Below, in pieces: positions 5,457 through 13,886 of a stretch of 14,445 nt of DNA. Both the position numbers and the translations under genes were made by a program. Source of the DNA: an uncultured Collinsella sp. (GTDB taxonomy: Bacteria; Actinomycetota; Coriobacteriia; Coriobacteriales; Coriobacteriaceae); assembly GCA_900545445.1 (NCBI GenBank), contig UQZH01000049.1, positions 1 through 14,445 of the forward strand, read 5' to 3'. The notes below the pieces were generated by a model. The model was not told where the DNA came from, searched no databases, and saw only the letters and a list, made by a program, of their open reading frames with translations. Every line of letters begins with the position of its first letter. Within the stretch, counting starts at the first letter, position 1.

Positions 5457-7467
5457 CATGACGCTGTTTATCGCATCGCTTGCCGTCTCGTGCATCGGTG
5501 CGCTCGCCTCGGTTCTGCTGATCAAGGCCGATAACGCCGCCAAGACCGCCGGCTGCCTTATCGGCGCCGTCGCCGCGGTGCTTTCGTTTGTGGCCGGTAT
5601 CCAGGCCGTGCTGGGCGATGTCACGTCGGTCGACACCATCGTGTTCTTCCCGTTTGCCCATTTCCAGCTGCTGCTCAATCAGCTGTCCGGCCTGTTCGTG
5701 GCGCTCATCTCGGTGCTCGCGTTTGCCGGTTCGATCTACGGTCTCAACTACTTCGACGAGTACCCGGGCAAGGTCGGGCGCGCCGGCTTCTTTATGAACA
5801 CCTTCGTGGCGTCCATGATGCTCGTCATCACCGCCGACAACGTGTTTTGGTTCCTGGTGGCCTTTGAGCTTATGTCGCTGACCTCGTACTTCCTGGTCGT
5901 GATCGAGGAGAACGAGAACTCCATCCATGGCGGTTGGCTCTACTTTGTGATCGCGCACGTGGGCTTTGTGCTCATCATGGCGAGCTTCCTCACCATGACC
6001 AACTTCGCCGGTGGCTCGTTTGCCTTTGCGGATTTCCGCGCTACGCAGTTTAGTCCCGCGGTCGCATCCGTGTGCTTCGTGCTCGCCTTCTTTGGCTTTG
6101 GCGCCAAGGCCGGTATCATCCCGCTGCACGGCTGGCTGCCCAAGGCACATCCCGAGGCGCCGTCCAACGTGTCGGCCCTCATGTCCGGCGGCATGATCAA
6201 GATCGGTATCTTCGGCATCCTCAAGGTTGGTCTCGACCTGCTCTCCGCCTCGGGCGTTCAGGTCTGGTGGGGCCTTATGGTCATGGTCTTCGGTGCGATC
6301 TCGTCGGTCCTCGGCGTGGCCTTCGCCCTGCAGGAGCATGACATCAAGCGCCTGCTGGCCTATCACTCCGTCGAGAACATCGGCATCATTCTGCTCGGCG
6401 TTGGCGCCTCCATGGCCGCCATGGCGCTCAACTCGGTCGGCATCGCCGTCCTGGCTCTGATGGCCGCCCTCTACCACACGTTTAACCACGCGATGTTTAA
6501 GGGCGAGCTGTTCTTGGGCGCCGGTGCGCTGCTGTACTCCACGGGTACGCGCAATATGGAGAAGATGGGCGGTCTGTTCCGTCGTATGCCGGCAACGGCC
6601 ATCTGCTTCCTCGTTGGCGCGCTTGCCATCTCGGCCATCCCGCCCTTCAACGGCTTCGTGTCCGAGTGGTTTACCTACCAGTCGCTGTTTAACGCCGCCA
6701 TGCAGGGCGACAAGGCCGTCATGATCGTGGCCGTGTTCGCTGCCGTCGCGCTTGCCATTACCGGCGCTCTGGCTGTCATGTGCTTCGTCAAGGCCTATGG
6801 CGTCTCCTTTGCCTCCGCGCCCCGCTCCGAGGCCGCTGCCAATGCCAAGGAGGTTCCCGCCCCCATGGTGTTTGCGCAGGGCCTGCTCGCGGCCATCTGC
6901 GTCGTGCTGGGCATTGGCGCTCCCGTGATCGCGCCCGTGCTGGTCGATGTCGCCGCGTCCGTGCTGCATCCGTACGGTGGCGTGTTTGCCGCCGAGGGCA
7001 TGGAGCTCATGAACCAGTACTCCGGCGCTGCCACCTCCACGCCCGCGATCGCCATTGCGCTCGTGGTGCTTGTCGGTCTTGCCTGCGGTTATCGCAAGCT
7101 CAAGACCGTCGGCAAGGTGCAGAAGTCCCAGCCGTGGGCATGCGGCTATGCTCCCAACGAGCATATGCCCGTCGTGGCCACGACCTTTGCCTCCGAGGTG
7201 TCCTGGTTTATGCAGCCGCTCTACACGCTGCGTGACCGCTGCACGGCCGTCTGCTGGTCCATCGCGCACTTCTTCCAGAAGCTCACCGGTGTGGCCGAGG
7301 CTGTGGAGCCCGTACCCGACAAGGTTCTCGTCGATGCCCCGCATAAGGGTGTCGAGAAGCTCGCCGACCTCGCGACTAAGCTCGAGGGCGGCAACTACAG
7401 CATCTATATCTGCTACATCGTCGCGGCACTCGTGGTGTTCCTCGTGCTCGCCGTGCAAATGGGTTAA
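5449..7467 (+). CDS. hyfB: Hydrogenase-4 membrane subunit HyfB (antiporter-like)
   Basis: This 672-residue, very hydrophobic protein has many membrane segments, the same length as E. coli HyfB. It belongs to the proton-conducting transporter family of complex I and Mrp antiporters (related to HycC and NuoL). Residues tied to ion transfer in that family are present: Glu140 in AFELMSLTSYF, Lys220 in FGFGAKAGIIPLHGWLPKAHP, and Lys251 in GGMIKIGIFG. A hydrophilic stretch of about 590-650 precedes a final hydrophobic segment (about 655-672), as in HyfB/HycC. AAGGGAG (5434-5440) precedes the ATG, and the start overlaps hyfA. It is likely to anchor the catalytic arm to the membrane and may take part in ion translocation; pumping is inferred from residues, not shown. 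Confidence 0.93.
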   Translation: MDSMTLFIASLAVSCIGALASVLLIKADNAAKTAGCLIGAVAAVLSFVAGIQAVLGDVTSVDTIVFFPFAHFQLLLNQLSGLFVALISVLAFAGSIYGLNYFDEYPGKVGRAGFFMNTFVASMMLVITADNVFWFLVAFELMSLTSYFLVVIEENENSIHGGWLYFVIAHVGFVLIMASFLTMTNFAGGSFAFADFRATQFSPAVASVCFVLAFFGFGAKAGIIPLHGWLPKAHPEAPSNVSALMSGGMIKIGIFGILKVGLDLLSASGVQVWWGLMVMVFGAISSVLGVAFALQEHDIKRLLAYHSVENIGIILLGVGASMAAMALNSVGIAVLALMAALYHTFNHAMFKGELFLGAGALLYSTGTRNMEKMGGLFRRMPATAICFLVGALAISAIPPFNGFVSEWFTYQSLFNAAMQGDKAVMIVAVFAAVALAITGALAVMCFVKAYGVSFASAPRSEAAANAKEVPAPMVFAQGLLAAICVVLGIGAPVIAPVLVDVAASVLHPYGGVFAAEGMELMNQYSGAATSTPAIAIALVVLVGLACGYRKLKTVGKVQKSQPWACGYAPNEHMPVVATTFASEVSWFMQPLYTLRDRCTAVCWSIAHFFQKLTGVAEAVEPVPDKVLVDAPHKGVEKLADLATKLEGGNYSIYICYIVAALVVFLVLAVQMG

Positions 7468-7479
7468 GGAGGGGAGAGC

Positions 7480-8406
7480 ATGAACAACATCGTACTTGCC
7501 GTTCTGCAGGGCGTGGTCGTCATGGCCGTCGCACCGTTCTTCTCCGGTCTCGGCCGCGTGATCCGCGCCAAGATGCACAACCGTCGCGGCCCCAGCATCA
7601 TGCAGGACTACCGCGACCTGGCCAAGCTCTTTGCGCGCCCCGAGTCCCAGAGCGAGGATGCGAGCTTTGCGCTGCGCATCATGCCGCCGCTGTTCTTCGC
7701 CGTCGCCTTTATGCTCGCGATGGGCCTGCCGCTCTTTACGGCACAAAGCCCCATCCCGGTCTTTGGTGACGCCATCACCATCATGTACAGCCTGGCGCTC
7801 GCCCGCTTCTTCTTCGCCCTCTGCGGTGTGGATTCGTCCAACGCCTACGCCGGTATCGGCGGCGTCCGCGAGCTGCTCATGAGTGTGCTCATCGAGCCGT
7901 CCATGCTGTTGGCGCTGTTTGCCGCCGCCCTGGTGTGCGGTTCCACCGACATCGCCACCATGGGTCAGCACATCATGACAGGCGCCATCGACGCGCCGGT
8001 CGCCGTGATCCTTGCCGGCATTGCCTTTGCGATCGCCTGCTTCATGGAACTCGGCAAGCTGCCGTTTGATCAGGCCGAGGCCGAGCAGGAGCTTCAGGAA
8101 GGTCCGCTTGCCGAGCTTTCCGGCCCGTCGCTCGCCATGGCCAAGCTTGCCATGTCCATGAAACAGGTCCTGGTCGTCGCTTGGTTCTGCGCGATCTTCG
8201 TCCCCTGGGGCGAGCCCGCGACCGTGGGCACCGCCGCCGTTCTGGGCGCGGTCATCTTCCTGGTGAAGTGCCTGATCGGCTTTGTCGTGTGCGGCGTGAT
8301 CGAGAACTCCTGCTCGCGCTCGCGTTTTAAGGTGCTCGGCAATCAGACCTGGGCCGTCGTGGGCATTGCCGTTCTGGCATTTGTCTTCGTGGTCGTCGGC
8401 GTGTAG
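7480..8406 (+). CDS. hyfC: Hydrogenase-4 membrane subunit HyfC/HycD (NuoH-like)
   Basis: This 308-residue membrane protein is of the NuoH/HycD family (E. coli HycD about 307, HyfC about 322). It shows the family's N-terminal loop NRRGPSIMQDYRDLAKLF (34-51), the segment GGVRELLMSVLIEPSML (127-143) and the acidic loop LPFDQAEAEQELQEGP (194-209), which in complex I lies near the junction with the peripheral arm. It most likely joins the HyfG/H/I catalytic module to the antiporter-like subunits. AAGGAGGGG overlaps the hyfB stop codon and lies just before the ATG. HyfC rather than HycD is used because HyfD, HyfE and HyfF follow. Confidence 0.93.
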   Translation: MNNIVLAVLQGVVVMAVAPFFSGLGRVIRAKMHNRRGPSIMQDYRDLAKLFARPESQSEDASFALRIMPPLFFAVAFMLAMGLPLFTAQSPIPVFGDAITIMYSLALARFFFALCGVDSSNAYAGIGGVRELLMSVLIEPSMLLALFAAALVCGSTDIATMGQHIMTGAIDAPVAVILAGIAFAIACFMELGKLPFDQAEAEQELQEGPLAELSGPSLAMAKLAMSMKQVLVVAWFCAIFVPWGEPATVGTAAVLGAVIFLVKCLIGFVVCGVIENSCSRSRFKVLGNQTWAVVGIAVLAFVFVVVGV

Positions 8407-8421
8407 GAGAAGGGAGAAACA

Positions 8422-9879
8422 ATGTCATTTGCAGTCAGTCTGTCCCTTCTCGGCTTGGTCGCTATCGCGGCCCCGATGGTGGCCTCGGTGCTCGTCGCCC
8501 TGTTCCCCCGTCCGTACGCCAAGTGGTTCAGCGTTTTGGGTGCCGCCGTCTCGACGGCCTGCACCATCGCCCTCGCCGCGAATTTCGCTGGCGCCGGCAT
8601 GCCCGACACGCAGGTCCCCCTGATCTCGTTTGGGCAGACCCTCGTCATGGGATTTACCTTCGATCGCATGAGCACGCTGCTCGCGCCCGCCTTTGTGGGT
8701 ATCGGCCTGCTTGTCGTGATCTATTCGATTCCGTATATGAGCGAGAACAACCGTGAGCATCCCGATGCGCCGCGTCGTCGCTTCTACGCGTACCTCGCGA
8801 CCTTCATCGGCGCCATGGCCGGCCTCGTGTACAGCTCGACCCTTTTGGGCCAGCTCGTGTTCTTTGAGATCACGGGCGCGTGCTCTTGGGGCCTCATTAG
8901 CTACTACATGACGCCTACGGCCAAGAAGGCCGGCATGAAGGCCCTGATCATCACGCATATCGGTGCGCTCGGTCTGTATCTGGGCGCCGCCATCGTGTTT
9001 GCCCACACCGGCACCTTCGCCATCACCGCGATTGCCGGCCTCGACGCCAAGCTCAAGGCCATCGTCCTTTTGCTCGTGCTGTTTGCGGCCTGGGCCAAGT
9101 CCGCACAGGTTCCCATGTACATGTGGCTGCCTTCGGCCATGGAGGCGCCGACGCCTGTTTCGGCCTACCTGCATGGTGCCTCGATGGTTAAGGTCGGTGT
9201 GTGCGTGTTCGCGCGTGCACTCGTCTCTGCCGGCGAGATTCCCGAGATCGTGGGCTGGGTTGCCATTATCGACGCCATGGTCACCATGCTCTTTGGTTTC
9301 CTGATGTACCTGCCGCAAAAGGACATGAAGCGTCTGCTGGCCTTCTCCACGATCGCCCAGCTCTCCTATGTGTTCTTTGGTCTGGGCCTTTCGGTCTTTG
9401 GCAGCCAGCTGGCCTTTGACGGTGCCGTGTGCCATATCTTTAACCACGCGTTCGCCAAGACCCTGTTCTTCCTGATTGCCGGTTCGTTCTCCTTTACGCT
9501 CGGCACGCGTATGCTGCCCAAGCTTCGCGGCATCGTAAAGAAGTACCCGATCTCGGGCGTGGGCTTTGGTGTCGCGGCGCTCGCCATCGCCGGCGTGCCG
9601 CCCATGAACACGTTCTTCTCGAAGTTCCAGATCATCGCCGGCGGCTTTTCTGTGGGTGCCGGCAACGTCGCGATCCTGGTGCTCGTGTGCATCATGGTCG
9701 CCGAGACCGTCGCCACCTTTGCCTGGTTCCTCAAGTGGATGGGCTATTGCCTGCCCGGAGAGCCGAGCGAAGAGGTCGCTGCGGGTGCCCCGCTTCCCCG
9801 CGCGATGGCGTTCGTGTTCATCGTGCTCATCATCATGGTCATCGTCAGCGGCCCGCTTTCGGCCAGCTGGATCGGTTAG
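8422..9879 (+). CDS. hyfD: Hydrogenase-4 membrane subunit HyfD (antiporter-like)
   Basis: This 485-residue polytopic membrane protein is of the same transporter family as HyfB (E. coli HyfD about 479). The transport-linked residues are kept: Glu149 in FFEITGACSWGLISYYM, Lys226 in AAWAKSAQVPMYMWLP, and Lys257 in HGASMVKVGV; the EAPTPVSAYLHGASMVK stretch is typical of NuoL/HyfD-like proteins. The simpler FHL-1 (hyc) complex has no such subunit, so its presence marks this as an FHL-2 type complex. AAGGGAG (8410-8416) gives the start; the gap to hyfC is 15 nt. Confidence 0.93.
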   Translation: MSFAVSLSLLGLVAIAAPMVASVLVALFPRPYAKWFSVLGAAVSTACTIALAANFAGAGMPDTQVPLISFGQTLVMGFTFDRMSTLLAPAFVGIGLLVVIYSIPYMSENNREHPDAPRRRFYAYLATFIGAMAGLVYSSTLLGQLVFFEITGACSWGLISYYMTPTAKKAGMKALIITHIGALGLYLGAAIVFAHTGTFAITAIAGLDAKLKAIVLLLVLFAAWAKSAQVPMYMWLPSAMEAPTPVSAYLHGASMVKVGVCVFARALVSAGEIPEIVGWVAIIDAMVTMLFGFLMYLPQKDMKRLLAFSTIAQLSYVFFGLGLSVFGSQLAFDGAVCHIFNHAFAKTLFFLIAGSFSFTLGTRMLPKLRGIVKKYPISGVGFGVAALAIAGVPPMNTFFSKFQIIAGGFSVGAGNVAILVLVCIMVAETVATFAWFLKWMGYCLPGEPSEEVAAGAPLPRAMAFVFIVLIIMVIVSGPLSASWIG

Positions 9880-9892
9880 GAGGTAGAACGAC

Positions 9893-10546
9893 ATGGGTTA
9901 TTCGATCGTCAACATCCTTGGCGGCCTTCTGATCGTCACGTCCACCATGGTGGTCGTCTCCAAGAACATCAAACATGCCATCAACTGGTATGCGGTGCAG
10001 TCGCTGGTGCTCGTGGGGCTGCTCGCTACGCTCGGTGCCACCACCGGTGCGCAGGAGCTGCTTATGTGGGCTGGATCTGCCTTTATCACCAAGGTTGTCC
10101 TGGTCCCTTATATCCTCAACCGCGCATACAAGAAGATGGGCGAGCCGAGCGACGCATCGCTCAAGGCCGGTCTTAAGCCCGCGTGGGCCATTTGCATCAT
10201 CGCCGTGGAGGTCGCGATTTGCTTTGCCGTCGTGACGCAGATCAGCCTGCCCACGGCCGAGGTCGCAACGCCTGCGCTCGCTATTAGCTTCGCTCACTTC
10301 TTTGTGGGCCTCACCTGCATCATCTCGCAGCGCAACATCATGAAGCAGATCTTTGGATACTGCCTTATGGAAAACGGCAGCCATGTGACGCTTGCGCTTT
10401 TGGCCCCCACCGCTCCCGAGATCATCGAGATCGGTATCGCCACCGACGCCATCTTTGCCGTCATCATCATGTCCATCGTCGTGCGTCGCATTTGGGACGA
10501 CTCCCACTCGCTCGATGCGCGCGACCTGTCCGAGCTGAGGGGGTAG
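9893..10546 (+). CDS. hyfE: Hydrogenase-4 membrane subunit HyfE (NuoK/MnhC-like)
   Basis: This 217-residue, six- or seven-helix membrane protein matches E. coli HyfE in length (about 216). The N-terminal half resembles NuoK/MrpC: WYAVQSLVLVGLL (32-44), AQELLMWAGSAFITKVVLVPYIL (53-75, with Glu55 and Lys67 within the membrane region). It lies between two antiporter-like subunits, as in E. coli, and probably forms part of the lateral ion path. FHL-1 lacks it. TAGGAGGT (9877-9884), which begins with the hyfD stop codon, is the ribosome-binding site, so translation is likely coupled. Confidence 0.9.
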   Translation: MGYSIVNILGGLLIVTSTMVVVSKNIKHAINWYAVQSLVLVGLLATLGATTGAQELLMWAGSAFITKVVLVPYILNRAYKKMGEPSDASLKAGLKPAWAICIIAVEVAICFAVVTQISLPTAEVATPALAISFAHFFVGLTCIISQRNIMKQIFGYCLMENGSHVTLALLAPTAPEIIEIGIATDAIFAVIIMSIVVRRIWDDSHSLDARDLSELRG

Positions 10547-10549
10547 TCC

Positions 10550-12109
10550 ATGGAAACGTTGATTCTCGCCCTGCTCGCGACTCCTTTGGTGTTCTCGCTG
10601 GTCATGGCATTTTTGCCCAAGAACACGTCCTATAACGTGTTTGCCGGTCTCAACCTGGTCTCCGTCGCAGCCGTCCTGGTGCTGTCGATTATGACGGCCG
10701 GTGACGTCCTTATGAGCGGCGACACCGCGAGCGCTCTTGGCCTGTGGTTTCACCTCGATTCGCTGGGCGCCATCTTTGTGCTGCTCATCGGCTTTATCGG
10801 TTTTCTTACGGGGCTGTTCTCGCTGCCCTATGTAAAGGCCGATATCGAGGAGGGCTCCATGCCCGCCGAGCGCGCCAAGCAGTATTTTGCGCTGTTTAGC
10901 CTGTTCGTGTTCACCATGCTGCTCGCGTGCCTGTCCAACAACATGATCCTCACGTGGGCCGCCGTGGAGGCAACCACGCTTTCCACCGTGTTCCTCGTGG
11001 GTATCTACAAGAACAAGACGGCCCTCGAGGCTTCTTGGAAGTATGCGATGGTCTGCACCGCCGGCGTGGCCTTTGGCCTGTTCGGTACGCTGCTGATCTA
11101 CGCCAACGCCGCCGACGTGATTCCCAACGCCCACGAGGCCGCATTCCTGTCGTGCGTGCTGCCGTATGCCGACCAGTTCGACCCGACGCTCATGCGCCTC
11201 GCCTTTGCGTTTATCGTGATCGGCTTTGGCACCAAGGCCGGCCTGTTCCCCATGCACACTTGGCTGCCCGATGCCCACTCCCAGGCCCCGAGCCCTGTTT
11301 CGGCCCTGCTCTCGGGCGTGCTGCTTAAGTGCGCCATGCTTGTGATCATGCGCTTCTACGGCTTTACCATCCAGGCCGTGGGCGCCGAGTATCCGCAACT
11401 TTTGCTGCTGATCGTCGGCACGCTGTCCATTTTGGTGGCGGCACTTTCGATGTTTCGCCAGGACGACCTCAAGCGCCGCTTTGCGTACTCGTCTGTGGAG
11501 AACGTGGGCGTTATCGCCCTGTGCCTGGGTATCGGTGGCCCTCTGGGTATCGCCGCGGCCCTGCTGCACTGCGTGTTCCACGGCTTTACCAAGACGCTTG
11601 CCTTCTGCGTGTCCGGCAACATTCAGCACGCCTTTGGCACGCGTAGCCTGGCTAAGATCCAGGGTGTCGTCGAGGTTGCTCCCGCAACCGCCGCGCTCGC
11701 CGTCCTGGCGCTGCTCGGTCTTGGTGCCTTCCCGCCCTTTGGCATGTTTATCTCCGAGTTCCTGACTTTTGTCGCCGGTGTTACCGCTGGTCCCATGTGG
11801 CTGGTCGTCGTGGTCGCCCTCGGTCTTACCGTGGCCATCTCCGCGCTCACCCGCATCGCGCTCAAGTCGGTATTCGGCCATGCGCCCCAGGGCATGGGCA
11901 AGCATGAGGCCCCGGCGCTCATGCTTATCCCTGAAATCATCCTGGCTGTCATGATCTTGTGGTTTGGCATCGCCACCCCGCTGCCTCTCGTGCACGGTGT
12001 GGAGACCGCGACCGGCATCGTGCTCGAGCAGAGCACCGAGGAGCTTCACGCGACGCCGATGTACCGCGCTGTGTTCGGTACCGAGACCGCTCAGAGCGAG
12101 GTGGAGTAA
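10550..12109 (+). CDS. hyfF: Hydrogenase-4 membrane subunit HyfF (antiporter-like)
   Basis: This 519-residue polytopic protein is the third transporter-family member of the operon (E. coli HyfF about 526). Family residues are Glu140 in WAAVEATTLSTVFLVGIYK, Lys229 in GFGTKAGLFPMHTWLPDAHS, and Lys260 in SGVLLKCAML. The stretch APSPVSALLSGVLLK is typical. With HyfB and HyfD it gives three potential ion channels, against one in FHL-1. GAGGGGG (10537-10543) lies in the end of hyfE, and the ATG follows its stop by 3 nt. Confidence 0.93.
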   Translation: METLILALLATPLVFSLVMAFLPKNTSYNVFAGLNLVSVAAVLVLSIMTAGDVLMSGDTASALGLWFHLDSLGAIFVLLIGFIGFLTGLFSLPYVKADIEEGSMPAERAKQYFALFSLFVFTMLLACLSNNMILTWAAVEATTLSTVFLVGIYKNKTALEASWKYAMVCTAGVAFGLFGTLLIYANAADVIPNAHEAAFLSCVLPYADQFDPTLMRLAFAFIVIGFGTKAGLFPMHTWLPDAHSQAPSPVSALLSGVLLKCAMLVIMRFYGFTIQAVGAEYPQLLLLIVGTLSILVAALSMFRQDDLKRRFAYSSVENVGVIALCLGIGGPLGIAAALLHCVFHGFTKTLAFCVSGNIQHAFGTRSLAKIQGVVEVAPATAALAVLALLGLGAFPPFGMFISEFLTFVAGVTAGPMWLVVVVALGLTVAISALTRIALKSVFGHAPQGMGKHEAPALMLIPEIILAVMILWFGIATPLPLVHGVETATGIVLEQSTEELHATPMYRAVFGTETAQSEVE

Positions 12110-12112
12110 CGA

Positions 12113-13885
12113 ATGATTGAAACTGAGAACAAGGTGTATGCCCGCCGCTGCGAGAGCCATGTCGAGGCCCTGCGCCGCGCCGTTCCGGGCTGCATCGAGA
12201 AGGTCGAGTGGCAGTGCGAGGACCAGCTGACGATCACCGTCAAGCAGGACAAGCTGCCCGAGGCCGTCCACTACCTGTACTACGAGCGCTACGGCTGGAT
12301 TCCCGTAATCATCGGCAACGACGAGCGCAGTCTGTGCGGTCGCTACGCCGTGTACTACGTCATCTCCATGGAGGGGGAGGACCCCGGCTGGGTGACCGTG
12401 CGCACCGAGGTCGATCCCGCCAAGATGACGTTCCCGTCCGTGACGCCCTTTGTCCCCGCCTGCGTGTGGGGCGAGCGCGAGCTGCGCGATATGTTTGGCC
12501 TGATCCCCGAGGGTCTGCCCGATCGTCGCCGCCTGGTGCTGCCCGATGACTGGCCCAGCGGCCTGTACCCGCTGCGCAAGGACTCCATGGACTACCGCTT
12601 CCGTCCCGCTCCCGCGAGCGACATGGAAAACTACGAGTTCTTGGCCGATACCAAGGGCAAGGAGACGACGCTCGTCCCCATGGGCCCGCTGCACATTACC
12701 TCCGACGAGCCCGGCCACTTCCGCCTGTTCGTTGAGGGCGAGACGATCGTCGACGCCGACTACCGTCTGTTCTACGTGCACCGCGGTATGGAGAAGGTCG
12801 CCGAGACGCGCCTGAACTATGACGCCGTGACGTTCCTCGCCGACCGCATCTGCGGCATCTGCGGCTGCGCCCACTCGGTGGCCTATGCCGAGGCCGTCGA
12901 GCGCGCCCAGGGCATTCATGTCCCGCCGCGCGCCCAGTACATCCGCGCCATCATGCTCGAGGTCGAGCGTCTGCACTCGCATCTGCTCAACATTGGCCTG
13001 GCATCGCACTACACGGGCTTCGACTCCGGCTTCCAGCAGTTCTTCCGCGTCCGCGAGAAGTCCATGGACCTGGCCGAGAAGCTTTCCGGTCACCGCAAGA
13101 CCTACGGCCTCAACGTGATCGGCGGCGTGCGTCGCGACATTTTGGCCGAGCAGAAGCTCTCCACGCTCACGACCATCCACCAGCTGCGCTCCGAGGTTCA
13201 GGAACTCGTCGACATGCTGCTCTCCACGCCCAACTTTATCGAGCGTACGAGCGGTATCGGCATTCTGGACCGCAAGATCGCTCGCGACTTCTCGCCGGTC
13301 GGCCCGCTCATGCGTGGCTCTGGCTATGCCCGCGACGTGCGCTTTGACCATCCCTTCGATGGCTACGCCGATCCGGATGTCCAAAAGATGCACGCCGCCA
13401 CGGCAGACACCTGCGATGCCTTCGGCCGTACCGCCGTTCGCATCCAGGAGGTCTACGATTCGATCGACATGATCGAGACCATGCTCGAGAACTGCCCGTC
13501 GGGCCCCATCCTCACTACGGATTGGGAGTACACCCCGCACAAGTACGCCATCGGCGCCACCGAGGCACCGAGCGGCGAGGACGTGCACTGGGCCATGCTC
13601 GGCAACAACCAGAAGTGCTACCGCTGGCGCGCCAAGGCCGCCACGTACAGCAACTGGCCGGTCCTGCGCTACATGTTCCGCGGCAACACCGTGGGCGACG
13701 CGGCGCTGATCGTCGGCTCGCTCGACCCGTGCTACTCCTGCACCGACCGCGTGACGGTGACCGATGTCGCCGCCAAGCGCGACCACGTGCTCGACAAGGA
13801 GCAGTTCGAGAACGTCTGGCGCGACAAGTCGCCGCTCGCGGGCGAGGGCACCATGGCCGCTCCGCTCGATGAGGAGGCGCTCTAA
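12113..13885 (+). CDS. hyfG: Hydrogenase-4 large [NiFe] subunit HyfG/HycE
   Basis: This 590-residue catalytic subunit reduces protons to H2. Residues about 1-175 are a NuoC-like domain (VWGERELRDMFGL at 118-130), and the rest is the [NiFe] large-subunit fold. The nickel-iron ligands are C247 and C250 in RICGICGCAH, and C540 and C543 in DPCYSCTDR. As in HycE, a C-terminal extension (44 residues after Arg546) remains and should be removed by a HycI-type endopeptidase after metal insertion. All four ligands are present, so the enzyme is expected to be active. E. coli HyfG and HycE are about 555 and 569 residues. The ATG follows the hyfF stop by 3 nt with GAGGTGGAG before it. Confidence 0.95.
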   Translation: MIETENKVYARRCESHVEALRRAVPGCIEKVEWQCEDQLTITVKQDKLPEAVHYLYYERYGWIPVIIGNDERSLCGRYAVYYVISMEGEDPGWVTVRTEVDPAKMTFPSVTPFVPACVWGERELRDMFGLIPEGLPDRRRLVLPDDWPSGLYPLRKDSMDYRFRPAPASDMENYEFLADTKGKETTLVPMGPLHITSDEPGHFRLFVEGETIVDADYRLFYVHRGMEKVAETRLNYDAVTFLADRICGICGCAHSVAYAEAVERAQGIHVPPRAQYIRAIMLEVERLHSHLLNIGLASHYTGFDSGFQQFFRVREKSMDLAEKLSGHRKTYGLNVIGGVRRDILAEQKLSTLTTIHQLRSEVQELVDMLLSTPNFIERTSGIGILDRKIARDFSPVGPLMRGSGYARDVRFDHPFDGYADPDVQKMHAATADTCDAFGRTAVRIQEVYDSIDMIETMLENCPSGPILTTDWEYTPHKYAIGATEAPSGEDVHWAMLGNNQKCYRWRAKAATYSNWPVLRYMFRGNTVGDAALIVGSLDPCYSCTDRVTVTDVAAKRDHVLDKEQFENVWRDKSPLAGEGTMAAPLDEEAL

Positions 13886-13886
13886 T

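Noticed and set aside
5398..7971. An 857-codon minus-strand open frame opposite hyfB and hyfC
   Set aside because: Same cause: a shadow of highly biased sense codons, with low-complexity His/Asp/Gly/Arg content.
8425..9894. A 489-codon minus-strand open frame opposite hyfD
   Set aside because: Antisense shadow of a membrane protein gene; the translation is His/Arg/Asp-rich with no recognisable domain.
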